From contig UPXT01000003.1 in the NCBI GenBank assembly GCA_900538365.1, positions 22,480-86,479 on the forward strand: a stretch of DNA of 64,000 nucleotides. Direction: 5' to 3'. Each line of letters starts with the position of its first letter. Position 1 is the first letter of the stretch. Shown here one piece after another: positions 18,513 through 27,661 of this stretch. The notes below the pieces were generated by a model that saw only the letters and a list, made by a program, of their open reading frames with translations, was not told the origin of the DNA and searched no databases. The position numbers and the translations under genes are program-made. This DNA is from an uncultured Acidaminococcus sp. GTDB lineage: Bacteria > Bacillota > Negativicutes > Acidaminococcales > Acidaminococcaceae.

Positions 18513-19749
18513 GGTCATTGTCATTGGCGGCGGGGCAGCGGGTCTTTTAGCCGCAATCTCCGCAGCCCAGATGGGAGCCGACGTGACCATCCTGGAGCGG
18601 ATGGAAAGGGCTGGACGAAAGCTCATGATCACGGGAAAGGGACGCTGCAACATCACCAATCACTGCACGATGGATGAGATGATTGCCCATATCCCTGGTA
18701 ATGGCAAGTTTCTTTTCGGTGCCTTTCATCGCTTTACCAATGAAGATATGATTGCCCTTTTGGAAAGCCATGGATTAAAGACCAAAGTGGAGCGGGGAGG
18801 CCGCGTCTTTCCCCAAAGCGATAAAGCCGCCGATGTGGTCCGGACCCTGGAAGGAATCCTTTATGGGCTGGGCGGAAAAATCCTCTTCCACCGCCGGATT
18901 ACACGGCTGATCTGTCAAGACGGCAAGGTGAGGGCCGTCTATGATACGGATGGCCGTTCCTATGAAGCCGATGCTTTTATCCTTGCTGCAGGGGGCGCTT
19001 CCTATCCGCGGACCGGATCAACCGGTGACGGCTATGACCTTGCTCGGCAGGCCGGCCACACCATTATTGCGCCAAGTCCTGCGTTAGTTCCCCTAACTTG
19101 CGACCTCGGGGACATGAAGGCCCTTCAAGGTCTGTCCCTGCGCAATGTTGAAGCTTCCCTTTGGGACAAAGGAAAACAAGTGGGGAAGGAATTTGGCGAA
19201 ATGCTCTTTACCCATTTTGGGGTCAGCGGACCCATTATTCTCACCCTTTCCCGAGACGCGGCGCGTTATTTCAAGTCCCATCCCCAAGGCTTTTTGGATC
19301 TTTCCATCGATTTCAAGCCTGCCCTTACCCGGGACCAGCTTGATGCACGGCTGCAGCGGGATTTTCAGAAATACAGCCGCAAAGCCCTCAAAGCGGGCAT
19401 GCATGACTTGCTGCCCCAGGCCCTTATCCCCTTTGTCATAGAAGAGGCCTGTCTGACTCCTGAGCAGCCTGTCAATCAACTGACACGCAAGGAACGCCTT
19501 CGTCTTGCTGATGTCCTCAAGAACTTTCCCCTTCCCGTTACGGGGACGCGCCCTCTTGAAGAAGCCATCGTTACAAGCGGCGGCGTAAGCATCAAGGAAA
19601 TTTCACCGTCGACCTTTGCTTCCAAGCTTTACCCAAATCTCTTTTTTGCGGGTGAAGTCATGGATGTAGATGGCTATACAGGCGGCTACAATCTGCAGGC
19701 TGCCTTTTCCTCCGGTTATGTGGCAGGAAAAGAAGCAGCTGAACTTTGA
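18505..19749 (+). CDS. HI0933/YhiN family FAD-dependent oxidoreductase
   Basis: A 414-residue flavoprotein of the HI0933 family. FAD-binding GGGAAGLLAAI lies at 8-18, GKGRCNITN near 50 is highly characteristic, and there is a second FAD motif (ILAAGGASYPRTGSTGDGY). The C-terminal segment GEVMDVDGYTGGYNLQ closes the FAD site. Related proteins include BaiN of gut clostridia, which acts in bile-acid metabolism, but the family's general substrate is unknown and no such role is implied. It is translationally coupled to rluB and overlaps the region before cmk. Confidence 0.88.
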   Translation: MNKVIVIGGGAAGLLAAISAAQMGADVTILERMERAGRKLMITGKGRCNITNHCTMDEMIAHIPGNGKFLFGAFHRFTNEDMIALLESHGLKTKVERGGRVFPQSDKAADVVRTLEGILYGLGGKILFHRRITRLICQDGKVRAVYDTDGRSYEADAFILAAGGASYPRTGSTGDGYDLARQAGHTIIAPSPALVPLTCDLGDMKALQGLSLRNVEASLWDKGKQVGKEFGEMLFTHFGVSGPIILTLSRDAARYFKSHPQGFLDLSIDFKPALTRDQLDARLQRDFQKYSRKALKAGMHDLLPQALIPFVIEEACLTPEQPVNQLTRKERLRLADVLKNFPLPVTGTRPLEEAIVTSGGVSIKEISPSTFASKLYPNLFFAGEVMDVDGYTGGYNLQAAFSSGYVAGKEAAEL

Positions 19750-19763
19750 AAAGAGGAATGACA

Positions 19764-20429
19764 TTGAAAAAAATCATCATTGCTATAGATGGCCCTGCTG
19801 GAGCGGGGAAAAGCACGATTGCCAGGAAAGTTGCTGCCAGACTTGGTTATGCCTATATCGATACAGGGGCTATGTATCGCGCCGTGACCCTTTCCTGCCT
19901 AATGGCCGGATTTTCTCTTACAGAAGCGGCAGCTGACCAAATGGCTCAGCATATCAAGATTTCTTTCAGTTATGAAGATGGCCGAAATAAGGTCTATCTC
20001 AATGATAAAGAAGTCACTGATGCCATTCGTAGCCTTGACGTTTCCCAGAATGTTTCGCGCGTCAGTGCCTATGGCGGCGTTCGCAAAGCGATGGTTGCTC
20101 AGCAGCGGGAGATGGGAAAGGCCGGTGGGATTGTTATGGATGGACGTGATATTGGCACTGTCGTCTTCCCTCAGGCCCAGCTTAAGATCTTTTTGACGGC
20201 TTCCGTGGAAGAACGGGCTCGCCGGCGCTTTGAGGAAATCAAGGAAAAAGGAGAGATTGTTTCTTTGGACGACCTTAAAAAGAGAATCATTGAGCGGGAT
20301 CGTTTGGACGAGACAAGGGCGATTTCTCCCCTTAAAAAGGCAAAGGACGCAGTGCTTATCGATTCTACACAGATGTCCATCGAGGATGTCACGGAAACAA
20401 TCCTGTCCTTGGCCCAAAAGGAGAGATGA
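19764..20429 (+). CDS. cmk: Cytidylate kinase
   Basis: Phosphorylates CMP and dCMP with ATP. 221 residues. P-loop GPAGAGKST near residue 9, IDTGAMYRAVTL substrate-binding segment, DGRDIGTVVFP, and the lid region with ARRRFEEI. The start is TTG 19764, with GAGG 7 bases before it; ATG 19758 and TTG 19746 are in frame but too close to, or upstream of, that site. The order cmk-plsC-(ispH)-rpsA is widespread in Firmicutes. Confidence 0.95.
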   Translation: MKKIIIAIDGPAGAGKSTIARKVAARLGYAYIDTGAMYRAVTLSCLMAGFSLTEAAADQMAQHIKISFSYEDGRNKVYLNDKEVTDAIRSLDVSQNVSRVSAYGGVRKAMVAQQREMGKAGGIVMDGRDIGTVVFPQAQLKIFLTASVEERARRRFEEIKEKGEIVSLDDLKKRIIERDRLDETRAISPLKKAKDAVLIDSTQMSIEDVTETILSLAQKER

Positions 20430-20434
20430 AGCTC

Positions 20435-21031
20435 ATGTGGTACCGATTTGTACAGCTGCTTTTTAGGGTGCTGTTTTCCTTCCTTTTCCGTCTAGAGACC
20501 ATTGGCCGGGAAAACATCCCCCACGAAGGGCCTGTTGTCATCGCCTCAAATCATGTCAGCCTCTTGGATCCACCCATGATTGGGACGGCGGCTTCTAGGC
20601 CCATTCACTTTATGGCCAAATCCGAACTTTTTGTTCCTGTCTTAGGAAGGATTTACCGCTCTTTAGGCGCTTTCCCGGTCCACCGCGGGGCCGCTGACAC
20701 CCACGCCATACGCCACGCTTTGAAGCTTCTCAAAGAGCATAAGGTCCTTGGCATTTTTCCGGAAGGACACAGGATCCGGACGGGAAAGCTTGGAAAAGCA
20801 GAACCTGGTGCCATGGCCATTGCCATCAAGGGGAAGGCACAAGTGGTCCCAACAGCTATCCTGGGATCCAACCTGGGAGCACAAAAAGGCTTCTGGCCCC
20901 ATATCAAAGTTGTTTTTGGTCAACCTATTTCTGTTTTTGGGGCTGAAGGCGGTAAAAAAGATACGGAAGCCTTTACCGAGGAACTGATGGGTGAAATTGC
21001 CCGTCTCATCAAGGAAAATGGGGGCGTTTGA
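20435..21031 (+). CDS. plsC: 1-acyl-sn-glycerol-3-phosphate acyltransferase
   Basis: Adds the second acyl chain to lysophosphatidic acid, giving phosphatidic acid at the membrane. The conserved acyltransferase blocks are present: NHVSLLDPP (HX4D), the substrate-binding block FPEGHRIRTG, and the hydrophobic start WYRFVQLLFRVLFSF acting as a membrane anchor. 198 residues from ATG 20435; ATG 20426 is also possible, but AAGGAG would be only 2 bases away. Together with plsY and gpsA further down it covers three steps of phospholipid assembly in this window. Confidence 0.92.
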   Translation: MWYRFVQLLFRVLFSFLFRLETIGRENIPHEGPVVIASNHVSLLDPPMIGTAASRPIHFMAKSELFVPVLGRIYRSLGAFPVHRGAADTHAIRHALKLLKEHKVLGIFPEGHRIRTGKLGKAEPGAMAIAIKGKAQVVPTAILGSNLGAQKGFWPHIKVVFGQPISVFGAEGGKKDTEAFTEELMGEIARLIKENGGV

Positions 21032-21034
21032 GCC

Positions 21035-23077
21035 ATGCAGATCATCGTTGCGGAACCCTGTGGATTTTGTTATGGAGTAAAACGTGCGATAGACATTGCA
21101 CAAATGAACGTAAAAGGATATAATACTAGTATTGCCACCCTAGGTGAAATTGTTCATAACCCTCGGGTTGTGGAATCGCTTGCGCAAAAAGGTGTACAAT
21201 GCAAGGAAACACTGGCCGGTTTTTCTGCTGGTGATACGGTTATCTTTCGGTCCCATGGTGCAGCCCCTCAAGTTTATGAGGAAGCAGAGCAAAAAGGACT
21301 TAAGATCATTGATGCCACTTGCCCCCATGTGCGAAAAGCACAAATGACAGCCGCCGCTTTTTCTAAGGAAGGTCGATTTGTCATCATCATTGGGGAGAAG
21401 CGTCATCCTGAGGTGCAAAGTATCAAGGCTTGGGCAGGTAAGGATTCTCTGGTCATCGAAACAGAAGATGATGTGGAATCTCTTCCTGTAAGAGATAAGT
21501 TTGGCGTAGTGAGCCAGACGACTTTTGAGGCAGGGAAGTTTAACCTTCTGCTTCATCTGTCGCAGGAGAAACGATCTGGTGACTACAAGGTGGAAAGAAC
21601 CATCTGTACAGCCACTGCTGAACGGCAGGAAGCAGCAAGGAAGCTTGCTGGAAGCTGTGACGCGTTCTTTGTCTTTGGCGGGAAAAACAGTGCCAACACA
21701 CGCCATTTGGCGGAGCTTGCACAACCCATCAATCCGCGAACCTATCTTTTACAGGACGCTAGTGAGATTACCTTATCCATGCTTGCCGGAGCAGAAAAAA
21801 TTGGCATTACTGCTGGTGCATCTACACCGCAGGAAATTATTGAGGAGGCTATTGTAGCTATGGAAACGATGGAAGAACTGTTGGGACAAGAAGAAAGCAT
21901 GAAACTGCACATTGGTATGATCGTAGAGGGCACGGTCATCGACGTAACTAAAGATGAAGTGGTTGTTAACTTTGGTTACCAGAGCGAAGGTTCCGTACCT
22001 TTTGACCAATGGGTTCAGGGTGGTACCAAGGAAACCGTCGCTCCCACTGTAAATAAAGGCGATAAGGTCACGCTGAAAGTCATTGCCAGCGAAAACCAGG
22101 ATGGTCTCGTTGTTCTTTCCAAGACGAGAGCTGAAGCTGACCAGGCTTGGCTGAAACTGCCGGAAGAATTCACGGATGAAAAGAAAGTTGTTACCGTTAA
22201 GGGCCTGCGTGCTGTCAAAGGCGGCCTGACCGTTGCCTATGAAGGCTTGACGGGCTTCATTCCTGCTTCTCACCTTGATCTTAGACATGTGGATGATGTC
22301 AAGGAATATGAAGGCAAGGAACTTGAAGTTTCCCTTCTTGAAATCAACCCTGAAAAGAAACGTCTTGTCTTCTCCCGCAGAAATGTCCTGAGAGAAGAAC
22401 GTGCTGCCAGAAACGCAGCCTATAAGGAAGAACGCGCTCGTCGTGAAGAAGAACGCAAGGAAGCCATGGATAAGGCTTTTGAAACCTTCCATGAAGGTGA
22501 AACTGTTGAAGGGACGATTCGGAGCATTGTTGATTTCGGCATGTTCGTTGAAATCGCACCTTTCGTTCAGGGTCTTGTCCATATCTCTGAAATTTCTTGG
22601 GATCGTAGCGTCAAACCGGCTGATCTTTACAAAGTCGGTGACAAAGTTGAGGTCTATATCAAAGGTCTCGACGCTGAAAAAGGTCGCATCAGCCTTTCTG
22701 TCAAAGCTCTCCAGGAAGATCCTTGGCAGGCTGCCGCAAAGAATATCCATGTCGGTGACATCGTTACCGGTACGGTCCTTCGCTTCCTTCCCTTCGGTGC
22801 AATTATCAAATTGAACGATAAAAACGAAGGCATGATCCACATCTCCGAAATTTCCGAACAGCGTATCGAAAAACCGGAAGATGTTCTGGAAGTTGGTCAG
22901 GAAGTCAAGGTCAAGGTTCTGCGTGTTGACACGGAACATAAGAAGATTGCCCTCAGCATCACCAAAGCAAAGGAAGATGCTGAAAAGGCTGAAATGAGCC
23001 AGTACCTTGGCAAAAAAGGCGCCCTCTCCCAGGATTTGGGCGAAAAACTCGCTGAGGTTGAAAACGAAGCCAACTAA
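21035..23077 (+). CDS. ispH-rpsA: IspH-ribosomal protein S1 fusion: HMBPP reductase with four S1 domains
   Basis: A 680-residue bifunctional protein. Residues 1-280 are IspH (LytB), the [4Fe-4S] enzyme that reduces HMBPP to IPP and DMAPP in the last MEP step. Its three cluster cysteines lie in PCGFCYGV, DATCPHV and ICTAT. After residue 288 come four S1 OB-fold repeats (starting near KLHIGMIVEG, KKVVTVKG, HEGETVEG and HVGDIVTG), the RNA-binding part of ribosomal protein S1. The charged linker between repeats 2 and 3 (RAARNAAYKEERARREEE) is probably helical. This fusion is known from Clostridia and Negativicutes and supports that placement. The next gene, fni, uses the IPP made here. Confidence 0.95.
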   Translation: MQIIVAEPCGFCYGVKRAIDIAQMNVKGYNTSIATLGEIVHNPRVVESLAQKGVQCKETLAGFSAGDTVIFRSHGAAPQVYEEAEQKGLKIIDATCPHVRKAQMTAAAFSKEGRFVIIIGEKRHPEVQSIKAWAGKDSLVIETEDDVESLPVRDKFGVVSQTTFEAGKFNLLLHLSQEKRSGDYKVERTICTATAERQEAARKLAGSCDAFFVFGGKNSANTRHLAELAQPINPRTYLLQDASEITLSMLAGAEKIGITAGASTPQEIIEEAIVAMETMEELLGQEESMKLHIGMIVEGTVIDVTKDEVVVNFGYQSEGSVPFDQWVQGGTKETVAPTVNKGDKVTLKVIASENQDGLVVLSKTRAEADQAWLKLPEEFTDEKKVVTVKGLRAVKGGLTVAYEGLTGFIPASHLDLRHVDDVKEYEGKELEVSLLEINPEKKRLVFSRRNVLREERAARNAAYKEERARREEERKEAMDKAFETFHEGETVEGTIRSIVDFGMFVEIAPFVQGLVHISEISWDRSVKPADLYKVGDKVEVYIKGLDAEKGRISLSVKALQEDPWQAAAKNIHVGDIVTGTVLRFLPFGAIIKLNDKNEGMIHISEISEQRIEKPEDVLEVGQEVKVKVLRVDTEHKKIALSITKAKEDAEKAEMSQYLGKKGALSQDLGEKLAEVENEAN

Positions 23078-23092
23078 TTAAAGGAGTCTCCA

Positions 23093-24142
23093 ATGAAAAG
23101 CCGGGAAAGTCGTAAGCTCGATCATATCCGATACGCACTTTGTATCGGGGATGGGCCTTGCGCTTCCGGCTTTTCTGACGTTCATCTGCTTCATCATTGC
23201 CTTTCAGGCATCTGCCGCGATGAGGTAGAGCTGACTTGTTTCCTGCCTGGACTGCCTGCACTTACCCATCCGATTATCATCAATGCCATCACAGGCGGCG
23301 CAGACTCGGTCGCAAAAATTAATGAATCCCTTGCTGTCGTTGCCCGCGAAACGGGTTCAGCCATGGCAGTGGGTTCTCAATTTGGTGCGGTGCGGACGGG
23401 ATTTCATCGTGACAGCTATACCATTGTTCGTAAGTGCAATCCCAAGGGGCTTATCTTTGCCAATTTAAGTGCTTTTGCCTCTGTAGAACAAGGAAAGGCT
23501 GCCGTTGACATGATTTGTGCCGACGCCCTTCAGATTCATCTGAATCCTGCTCAGGAACTTGCCATGGAAGAAGGAGATCGGGACTTTTCAAAGTGCCTGT
23601 CCCATATAGAAGCCATGGTTCAAGGTGTCGGGGTCCCTGTCATTGTCAAGGAAACAGGCTGCGGCATGGCTCAAAAAGAGGCCCAGGCCCTCCTTGATGT
23701 TGGTGTCACGGTCCTTGATATTGGTGGGGCAGGAGGAACGAATTTCCCTGCCATTGAGCATCAGCGCTATCCAGAAGGCAATGAAGAACTTGCGGAATGG
23801 GGCATTCCTACAGTCATTTCCCTGCTGTCCGTCGTAGAAGCGGCCGGGTGGGGAAATGGGGTCATTGCCTCAGGGGGCATCAGGAGCGCCCTTGATGTGG
23901 TCAAAGCCCAGGTCCTCGGGGCTTCGGCGGTTGCCATGGCTGGGAATCTGCTTCAAAAGCTCCAGCAGGAAGGAATTGAGGAAACCATTCATTTCCTGCG
24001 GCAGCTGCTGAAGAAGGTCCGTGATTTTTACACCCTTCTTGGTTGCAGGACCTATCAGGACCTTCAAGAGGCGCAATTTTATCTAACCGGCGAGACGGCT
24101 CAAGCCGTTTCATGGCTCCGGAAGCATGATCAGAATGAGTGA
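23093..24142 (+). CDS. fni: Type 2 isopentenyl-diphosphate delta-isomerase (FMN)
   Basis: Interconverts IPP and DMAPP using reduced FMN and NADPH. 349 residues. Family signatures: RKLDHIRYAL at the start, ITGGAD near 65, GSQFGAV, QIHLNPAQE, VKETGCGM, and DIGGAGGTNFPAIE followed by ASGGIRS for FMN phosphate binding. It lies 15 bases after ispH-rpsA. Because IspH already yields both isomers, Fni balances the pools. Its stop lies 14 bases before the der start. Confidence 0.94.
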   Translation: MKSRESRKLDHIRYALCIGDGPCASGFSDVHLLHHCLSGICRDEVELTCFLPGLPALTHPIIINAITGGADSVAKINESLAVVARETGSAMAVGSQFGAVRTGFHRDSYTIVRKCNPKGLIFANLSAFASVEQGKAAVDMICADALQIHLNPAQELAMEEGDRDFSKCLSHIEAMVQGVGVPVIVKETGCGMAQKEAQALLDVGVTVLDIGGAGGTNFPAIEHQRYPEGNEELAEWGIPTVISLLSVVEAAGWGNGVIASGGIRSALDVVKAQVLGASAVAMAGNLLQKLQQEGIEETIHFLRQLLKKVRDFYTLLGCRTYQDLQEAQFYLTGETAQAVSWLRKHDQNE

Positions 24143-24156
24143 AAGAGGAATCCTAT

Positions 24157-25485
24157 ATGAGTAAACCCATTGTTGCCATTGTCGGCAGACCGAATGTCGG
24201 CAAGTCAACGTTATTCAATATTTTCGCAGACAGCCGCATCTCCATTGTGGAAGATACACCGGGTGTCACGCGGGACCGTCTTTATGCCGAAGCAGAATGG
24301 CTCGACCGTCGCTTCATGATGGTCGATACGGGCGGAATTGAAATTGCCAATACCGACTCCATTGCTGTTTCCATTCGGGAGCAGGCTAAGATTGCCATCA
24401 AGGAAGCCGATGTCATCCTCTTTGTCTGTGACGCTCGTACGGGGGTTACGACGGAGGACCAAGAAGTGGCCAAACTTATCCGTATGGCCCAAAAACCGGT
24501 CGTCCTTGCTGTTAATAAAGCCGATACGCCGACCCAGGAATTGGAAGCCTATGAGTTCTATAACCTGGGCATTGGCGAACCTTATATGATTTCGGCGTCA
24601 AACCGACTCAACCTCGGAGACCTGCTTGATGCCGTTGTATCCCATTTCCCTGATGAGGATGAATCTGACGATGACGAACATGATGACGTTATCAAGGTCG
24701 CTATCATTGGCCGACCGAATGTGGGCAAATCCTCCATCTTCAATGACATTATTGGCCAGACCCGCTCCATCGTCAGTGATGTAGCAGGGACAACCCGTGA
24801 TGCCATTGACGTTCCTGTCATGAAGGATGGGCAGACTTATCTCTTCATAGATACAGCAGGAATGCGCCGCAAAGGGAAAATCGACGAACCGATTGAAAAA
24901 TACAGCATCATCCGGACCCTGCGTGCAGTGGACCGTTCCGATGTTGTCCTCATGGTCCTCGATGCCGTTGAGGGGGTGACCGAGCAGGATAAAAAGATTG
25001 CAGGCTACGCCCACGAGGCGGGTAAAGGCATTGTCCTTGTTGTCAATAAGTGGGATTTGTATCAAAAGGATGAGATGTCGACCGTTCACTATACGGAAAC
25101 TATCCGCAAGGAACTCATCTTCATGCCCTATGCCAATGTCGTTTATGTTTCGGCTCTGACGCAGCAGCGTATCAGCCGCCTGCCTGATCTCATCAAGGAT
25201 GCGGCCGAAGCCAATGCCATGCGGATTTCAACGTCCATCCTCAATCAGGTTGTAACCGATGCCGTGGCCATGAACCAACCGCCGATGGAAAAGGGCAAAC
25301 ACCTGAAGATCCTTTATGCAACCCAGGTCAAGGTTAAACCGCCGACCTTCGTGATTTTCTGCAACGAACCGGAAATCATGCACTTTTCCTACCAGCGTTA
25401 CCTGGAAAATAAGCTGCGGGAAGCCTTTGGATTCCAAGGAACGCCCATCAATCTCATTGTCCGCGGCAAGAATGAAGAAAACTGA
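24157..25485 (+). CDS. der: Ribosome biogenesis GTPase Der (EngA)
   Basis: Essential GTPase for 50S subunit maturation, with two tandem G domains and a KH-like C-terminus. 442 residues. GRPNVGKST opens both G domains (near 9 and 185); DTPGVTRD/DTGG and DTAGM are the G3 regions, NKAD and NKWD the G4 motifs. An acidic linker (DEDESDDDEHDD) separates the domains. The C-terminal 100 residues include the KH-like region TQVKVKPPTFVIFCN. The start is ATG 24157 behind GAGG; GTG 24139 is an in-frame upstream alternative. Confidence 0.96.
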   Translation: MSKPIVAIVGRPNVGKSTLFNIFADSRISIVEDTPGVTRDRLYAEAEWLDRRFMMVDTGGIEIANTDSIAVSIREQAKIAIKEADVILFVCDARTGVTTEDQEVAKLIRMAQKPVVLAVNKADTPTQELEAYEFYNLGIGEPYMISASNRLNLGDLLDAVVSHFPDEDESDDDEHDDVIKVAIIGRPNVGKSSIFNDIIGQTRSIVSDVAGTTRDAIDVPVMKDGQTYLFIDTAGMRRKGKIDEPIEKYSIIRTLRAVDRSDVVLMVLDAVEGVTEQDKKIAGYAHEAGKGIVLVVNKWDLYQKDEMSTVHYTETIRKELIFMPYANVVYVSALTQQRISRLPDLIKDAAEANAMRISTSILNQVVTDAVAMNQPPMEKGKHLKILYATQVKVKPPTFVIFCNEPEIMHFSYQRYLENKLREAFGFQGTPINLIVRGKNEEN

Positions 25486-25507
25486 CCCATAAGGAAGGCG
25501 CATTGGA

Positions 25508-26122
25508 ATGAGTGTATTGTTAGCAGCTCTTATCGGGTATTTCATGGGGTCCATTCCTTGCGGCCTCGTATTTGTGAAAGCCATCTGTGGTATTGATATT
25601 AGGCAGTATGGAAGCCATAACATTGGGACGACGAACGTCTTTAGGACTGTCGGTGCCCGCATGGCTTCCCTGGTCTTATTGGGGGATCTGGGCAAGGGCG
25701 TTGTGGCTCTTATGCTGGTCAGCCGTTTTGTTTCTACTGACCTTTGGCCGCAGCTCATCTGTGCAGCTGCCGCCATCTTGGGACACAGTTTTTCCTGTTT
25801 CCTCCATTTTAAGGGCGGCCGGGGCGTTGCCACCGGGCTTGGTGTCCTGCTTTATTTTATGCCTGATGTTTCTGTCTTTGCCCTTACGGTGTGGCTTGCC
25901 ATCGTTTTTGTTACGCGCTATGTCTCTTTGGGCTCTATCGTGGCTGCCTTTTGTGCGCCCCTTGGCGCCTACTATTTGGGCTACGATCTTTCCCTTGTGA
26001 TTTTCACAGCAATTATTGCTGCTGTTGTCATTGTCCGCCATTATGAAAATATGGTCCGGCTCTTTCATGGCACGGAAAACAAGATTCGGGAAGGTCATTT
26101 GTCCTTGAAAGATAAAAAATAA
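25508..26122 (+). CDS. plsY: Acyl-phosphate:glycerol-3-phosphate acyltransferase PlsY
   Basis: Integral membrane enzyme that acylates glycerol-3-phosphate from acyl-phosphate, the first step of phospholipid synthesis. 204 residues with about five membrane spans. Conserved motifs: GSIPCGLVFVK (loop 1), GSHNIGTTNVFRTVG (loop 2, glycerol-3-phosphate site) and HFKGGRGVATGLG (loop 3). It sits 10 bases before gpsA, which makes its substrate. The der-plsY-gpsA order is common in Firmicutes. Confidence 0.95.
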   Translation: MSVLLAALIGYFMGSIPCGLVFVKAICGIDIRQYGSHNIGTTNVFRTVGARMASLVLLGDLGKGVVALMLVSRFVSTDLWPQLICAAAAILGHSFSCFLHFKGGRGVATGLGVLLYFMPDVSVFALTVWLAIVFVTRYVSLGSIVAAFCAPLGAYYLGYDLSLVIFTAIIAAVVIVRHYENMVRLFHGTENKIREGHLSLKDKK

Positions 26123-26132
26123 GGAGGAACCC

Positions 26133-27128
26133 ATGTCCATAGCTGTAATTGGTGCAGGAAGCTGGGGAACCGTCCTTTCGGAAATCCTTGCTGATAATGG
26201 CCATGACGTCGTGCTTTGGGCTCGGAATCCAGAAAAAGCCGCTCTCATTGAACAGACGCGGATCAATACCGACTATCTGCCAGACCTTACGCTTTCACCG
26301 TCCATTCATGTAACCCACAATCTTCAATGGGTAGGAAAAGCGAAGGTCCTTGTCTTTGTTGTCCCTTCAAAGGGAATGGAGGCTTTGTGCAGGGATCTTT
26401 CTCAGGTCTCAAAGGGGAAAGGGAAGATCCTTCTTACCTGTACAAAAGGCTTCTCGCGGGAGACGGGAGAGCTGATGTCGGATGTGTTGGAACACTATTT
26501 TCCTGAGTCGCAGGCCATTGCAGCACTCAGCGGTCCCAATCTTGCCAAGGAACTTGCCCAAAAGCAGCCGGGAGCTTCTGTCATCGCTTCCAAGGACCCC
26601 AAGACAGCCAAAACCTTGCAAGATCTTTTCCTCAATGGATATTTTCGCCCCTATATTTCAGAGGATATCCTCGGTGTTCAGTTATGCGGTGCCCTAAAAA
26701 ATTGCTATGCCCTCGTGACGGGGATGATTTCAGGTATGGGGCTTGGTGAAAACAGCCAGGCAGCCCTTATCACCCGCGCCCTTGCAGAAATGACAAGGCT
26801 GGGACTCAAACTAGGGGCTCACCAGGAAACCTTTGCCGGGCTGAGTGGAATCGGAGATCTTGTTGCGACCTGCACAAGTCCATTGAGCCGCAACCATACA
26901 GCAGGCACCCTGCTTGCCCAAGGAAAAACTGCTGATGAAATTGAACGGGGAACCCATATGGTCATTGAAGGCATGAGTACCACAAAGACCGTTTATGCCC
27001 TTTCCCACAAACTCGGCGTAGAAATGCCTATTATCGATCAACTTTACGAAGTCCTGTACCATCATAAGGAAATTACTCTTGCAGCCCACGATCTTATGTC
27101 ACGATCGGGAAAGAAAGAGTGGAACTAA
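26133..27128 (+). CDS. gpsA: Glycerol-3-phosphate dehydrogenase [NAD(P)+]
   Basis: Reduces dihydroxyacetone phosphate to sn-glycerol-3-phosphate for lipid synthesis. 331 residues. Nucleotide-binding IGAGSWGTVL at 5-14, TKGFSRET, ALSGPNLAKE, catalytic Lys in CGALKNCYAL, and GLSGIGDLVATCTSPLSRN. The ATG is preceded by AAGGAGGA. In spore-formers spoIVA usually follows gpsA; here an amino-acid operon begins instead. Confidence 0.96.
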   Translation: MSIAVIGAGSWGTVLSEILADNGHDVVLWARNPEKAALIEQTRINTDYLPDLTLSPSIHVTHNLQWVGKAKVLVFVVPSKGMEALCRDLSQVSKGKGKILLTCTKGFSRETGELMSDVLEHYFPESQAIAALSGPNLAKELAQKQPGASVIASKDPKTAKTLQDLFLNGYFRPYISEDILGVQLCGALKNCYALVTGMISGMGLGENSQAALITRALAEMTRLGLKLGAHQETFAGLSGIGDLVATCTSPLSRNHTAGTLLAQGKTADEIERGTHMVIEGMSTTKTVYALSHKLGVEMPIIDQLYEVLYHHKEITLAAHDLMSRSGKKEWN

Positions 27129-27142
27129 TTGCTGAATTATGA

Positions 27143-27148
27143 TATAAT
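27143..27148 (+). promoter_or_regulatory. Extended -10 promoter of the pheB-hom-thrB operon
   Basis: TGATATAAT, an extended -10 (TGn plus TATAAT), about 50 bases before the first gene of the operon. The -35 is poor, as expected for an extended -10 promoter. Confidence 0.5.
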
Positions 27149-27195
27149 GTCCTTCTAGAAAGGATAAATATTCTTTGGAAAAGGATAGATGCAAC

Positions 27196-27648
27196 ATGAC
27201 AAACGAGAAAAAATCAGAGTTCTATTTAGTCAGAGAGGAAATCCTACCCGAAGCCATCAAAAAAACGATTATGGTCAAGGAAATCCTCAAACGCGGTAAA
27301 CTTAAGACTGTCAATGAAGCTGTTGCAAAGGTTGGGCTAAGCCGTAGTGCATACTACAAATATAAGGATTACGTCTTTCCCTTCTATGATGCAAGTCGTG
27401 AAAAGGTCATCACTATTTCCCTGCTCCTGGAACACAAACCGGGCGTTCTTTCTAGCGTTCTCAACACAATTGCCGCTGATGGGGGAAGTGTCATCACGAT
27501 CAACCAAGGTGTTCCCCTACAGGGTGTTGCCAACACAACCATTTCCGTGGAAACAAAATTCCTCTCCATCGATATGGAGGCCCTACTGGACAAAGTTCGC
27601 CTCATCGAGGGAGTAAAACGGCTGGACGTGCTTGGTCAGGTCGATTAA
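27196..27648 (+). CDS. ACT domain protein, PheB family
   Basis: A 150-residue protein matching the PheB/UPF0735 family: an N-terminal helix-turn-helix-like half (residues 10-65, with GLSRSAYYKYKDYVFPF) and a C-terminal ACT domain (from about 70, LLEHKPGVLSSVLNTIAA). ACT domains bind amino acids, so a small sensor that regulates aromatic or threonine-family amino-acid synthesis is plausible. Its position directly ahead of hom and thrB favours the latter (inference). ATG 27196 is preferred over TTG 27175 because family members begin near the FYLVREE segment. The stop lies 13 bases before the hom start. Confidence 0.85.
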   Translation: MTNEKKSEFYLVREEILPEAIKKTIMVKEILKRGKLKTVNEAVAKVGLSRSAYYKYKDYVFPFYDASREKVITISLLLEHKPGVLSSVLNTIAADGGSVITINQGVPLQGVANTTISVETKFLSIDMEALLDKVRLIEGVKRLDVLGQVD

Positions 27649-27661
27649 AGGGGTCCTTATT

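Noticed and set aside
21773..22939. 388-codon open frame antisense to the S1 part of ispH-rpsA
   Set aside because: It reflects the repeated S1 codon pattern; Phe- and Asn-rich product without a known domain.
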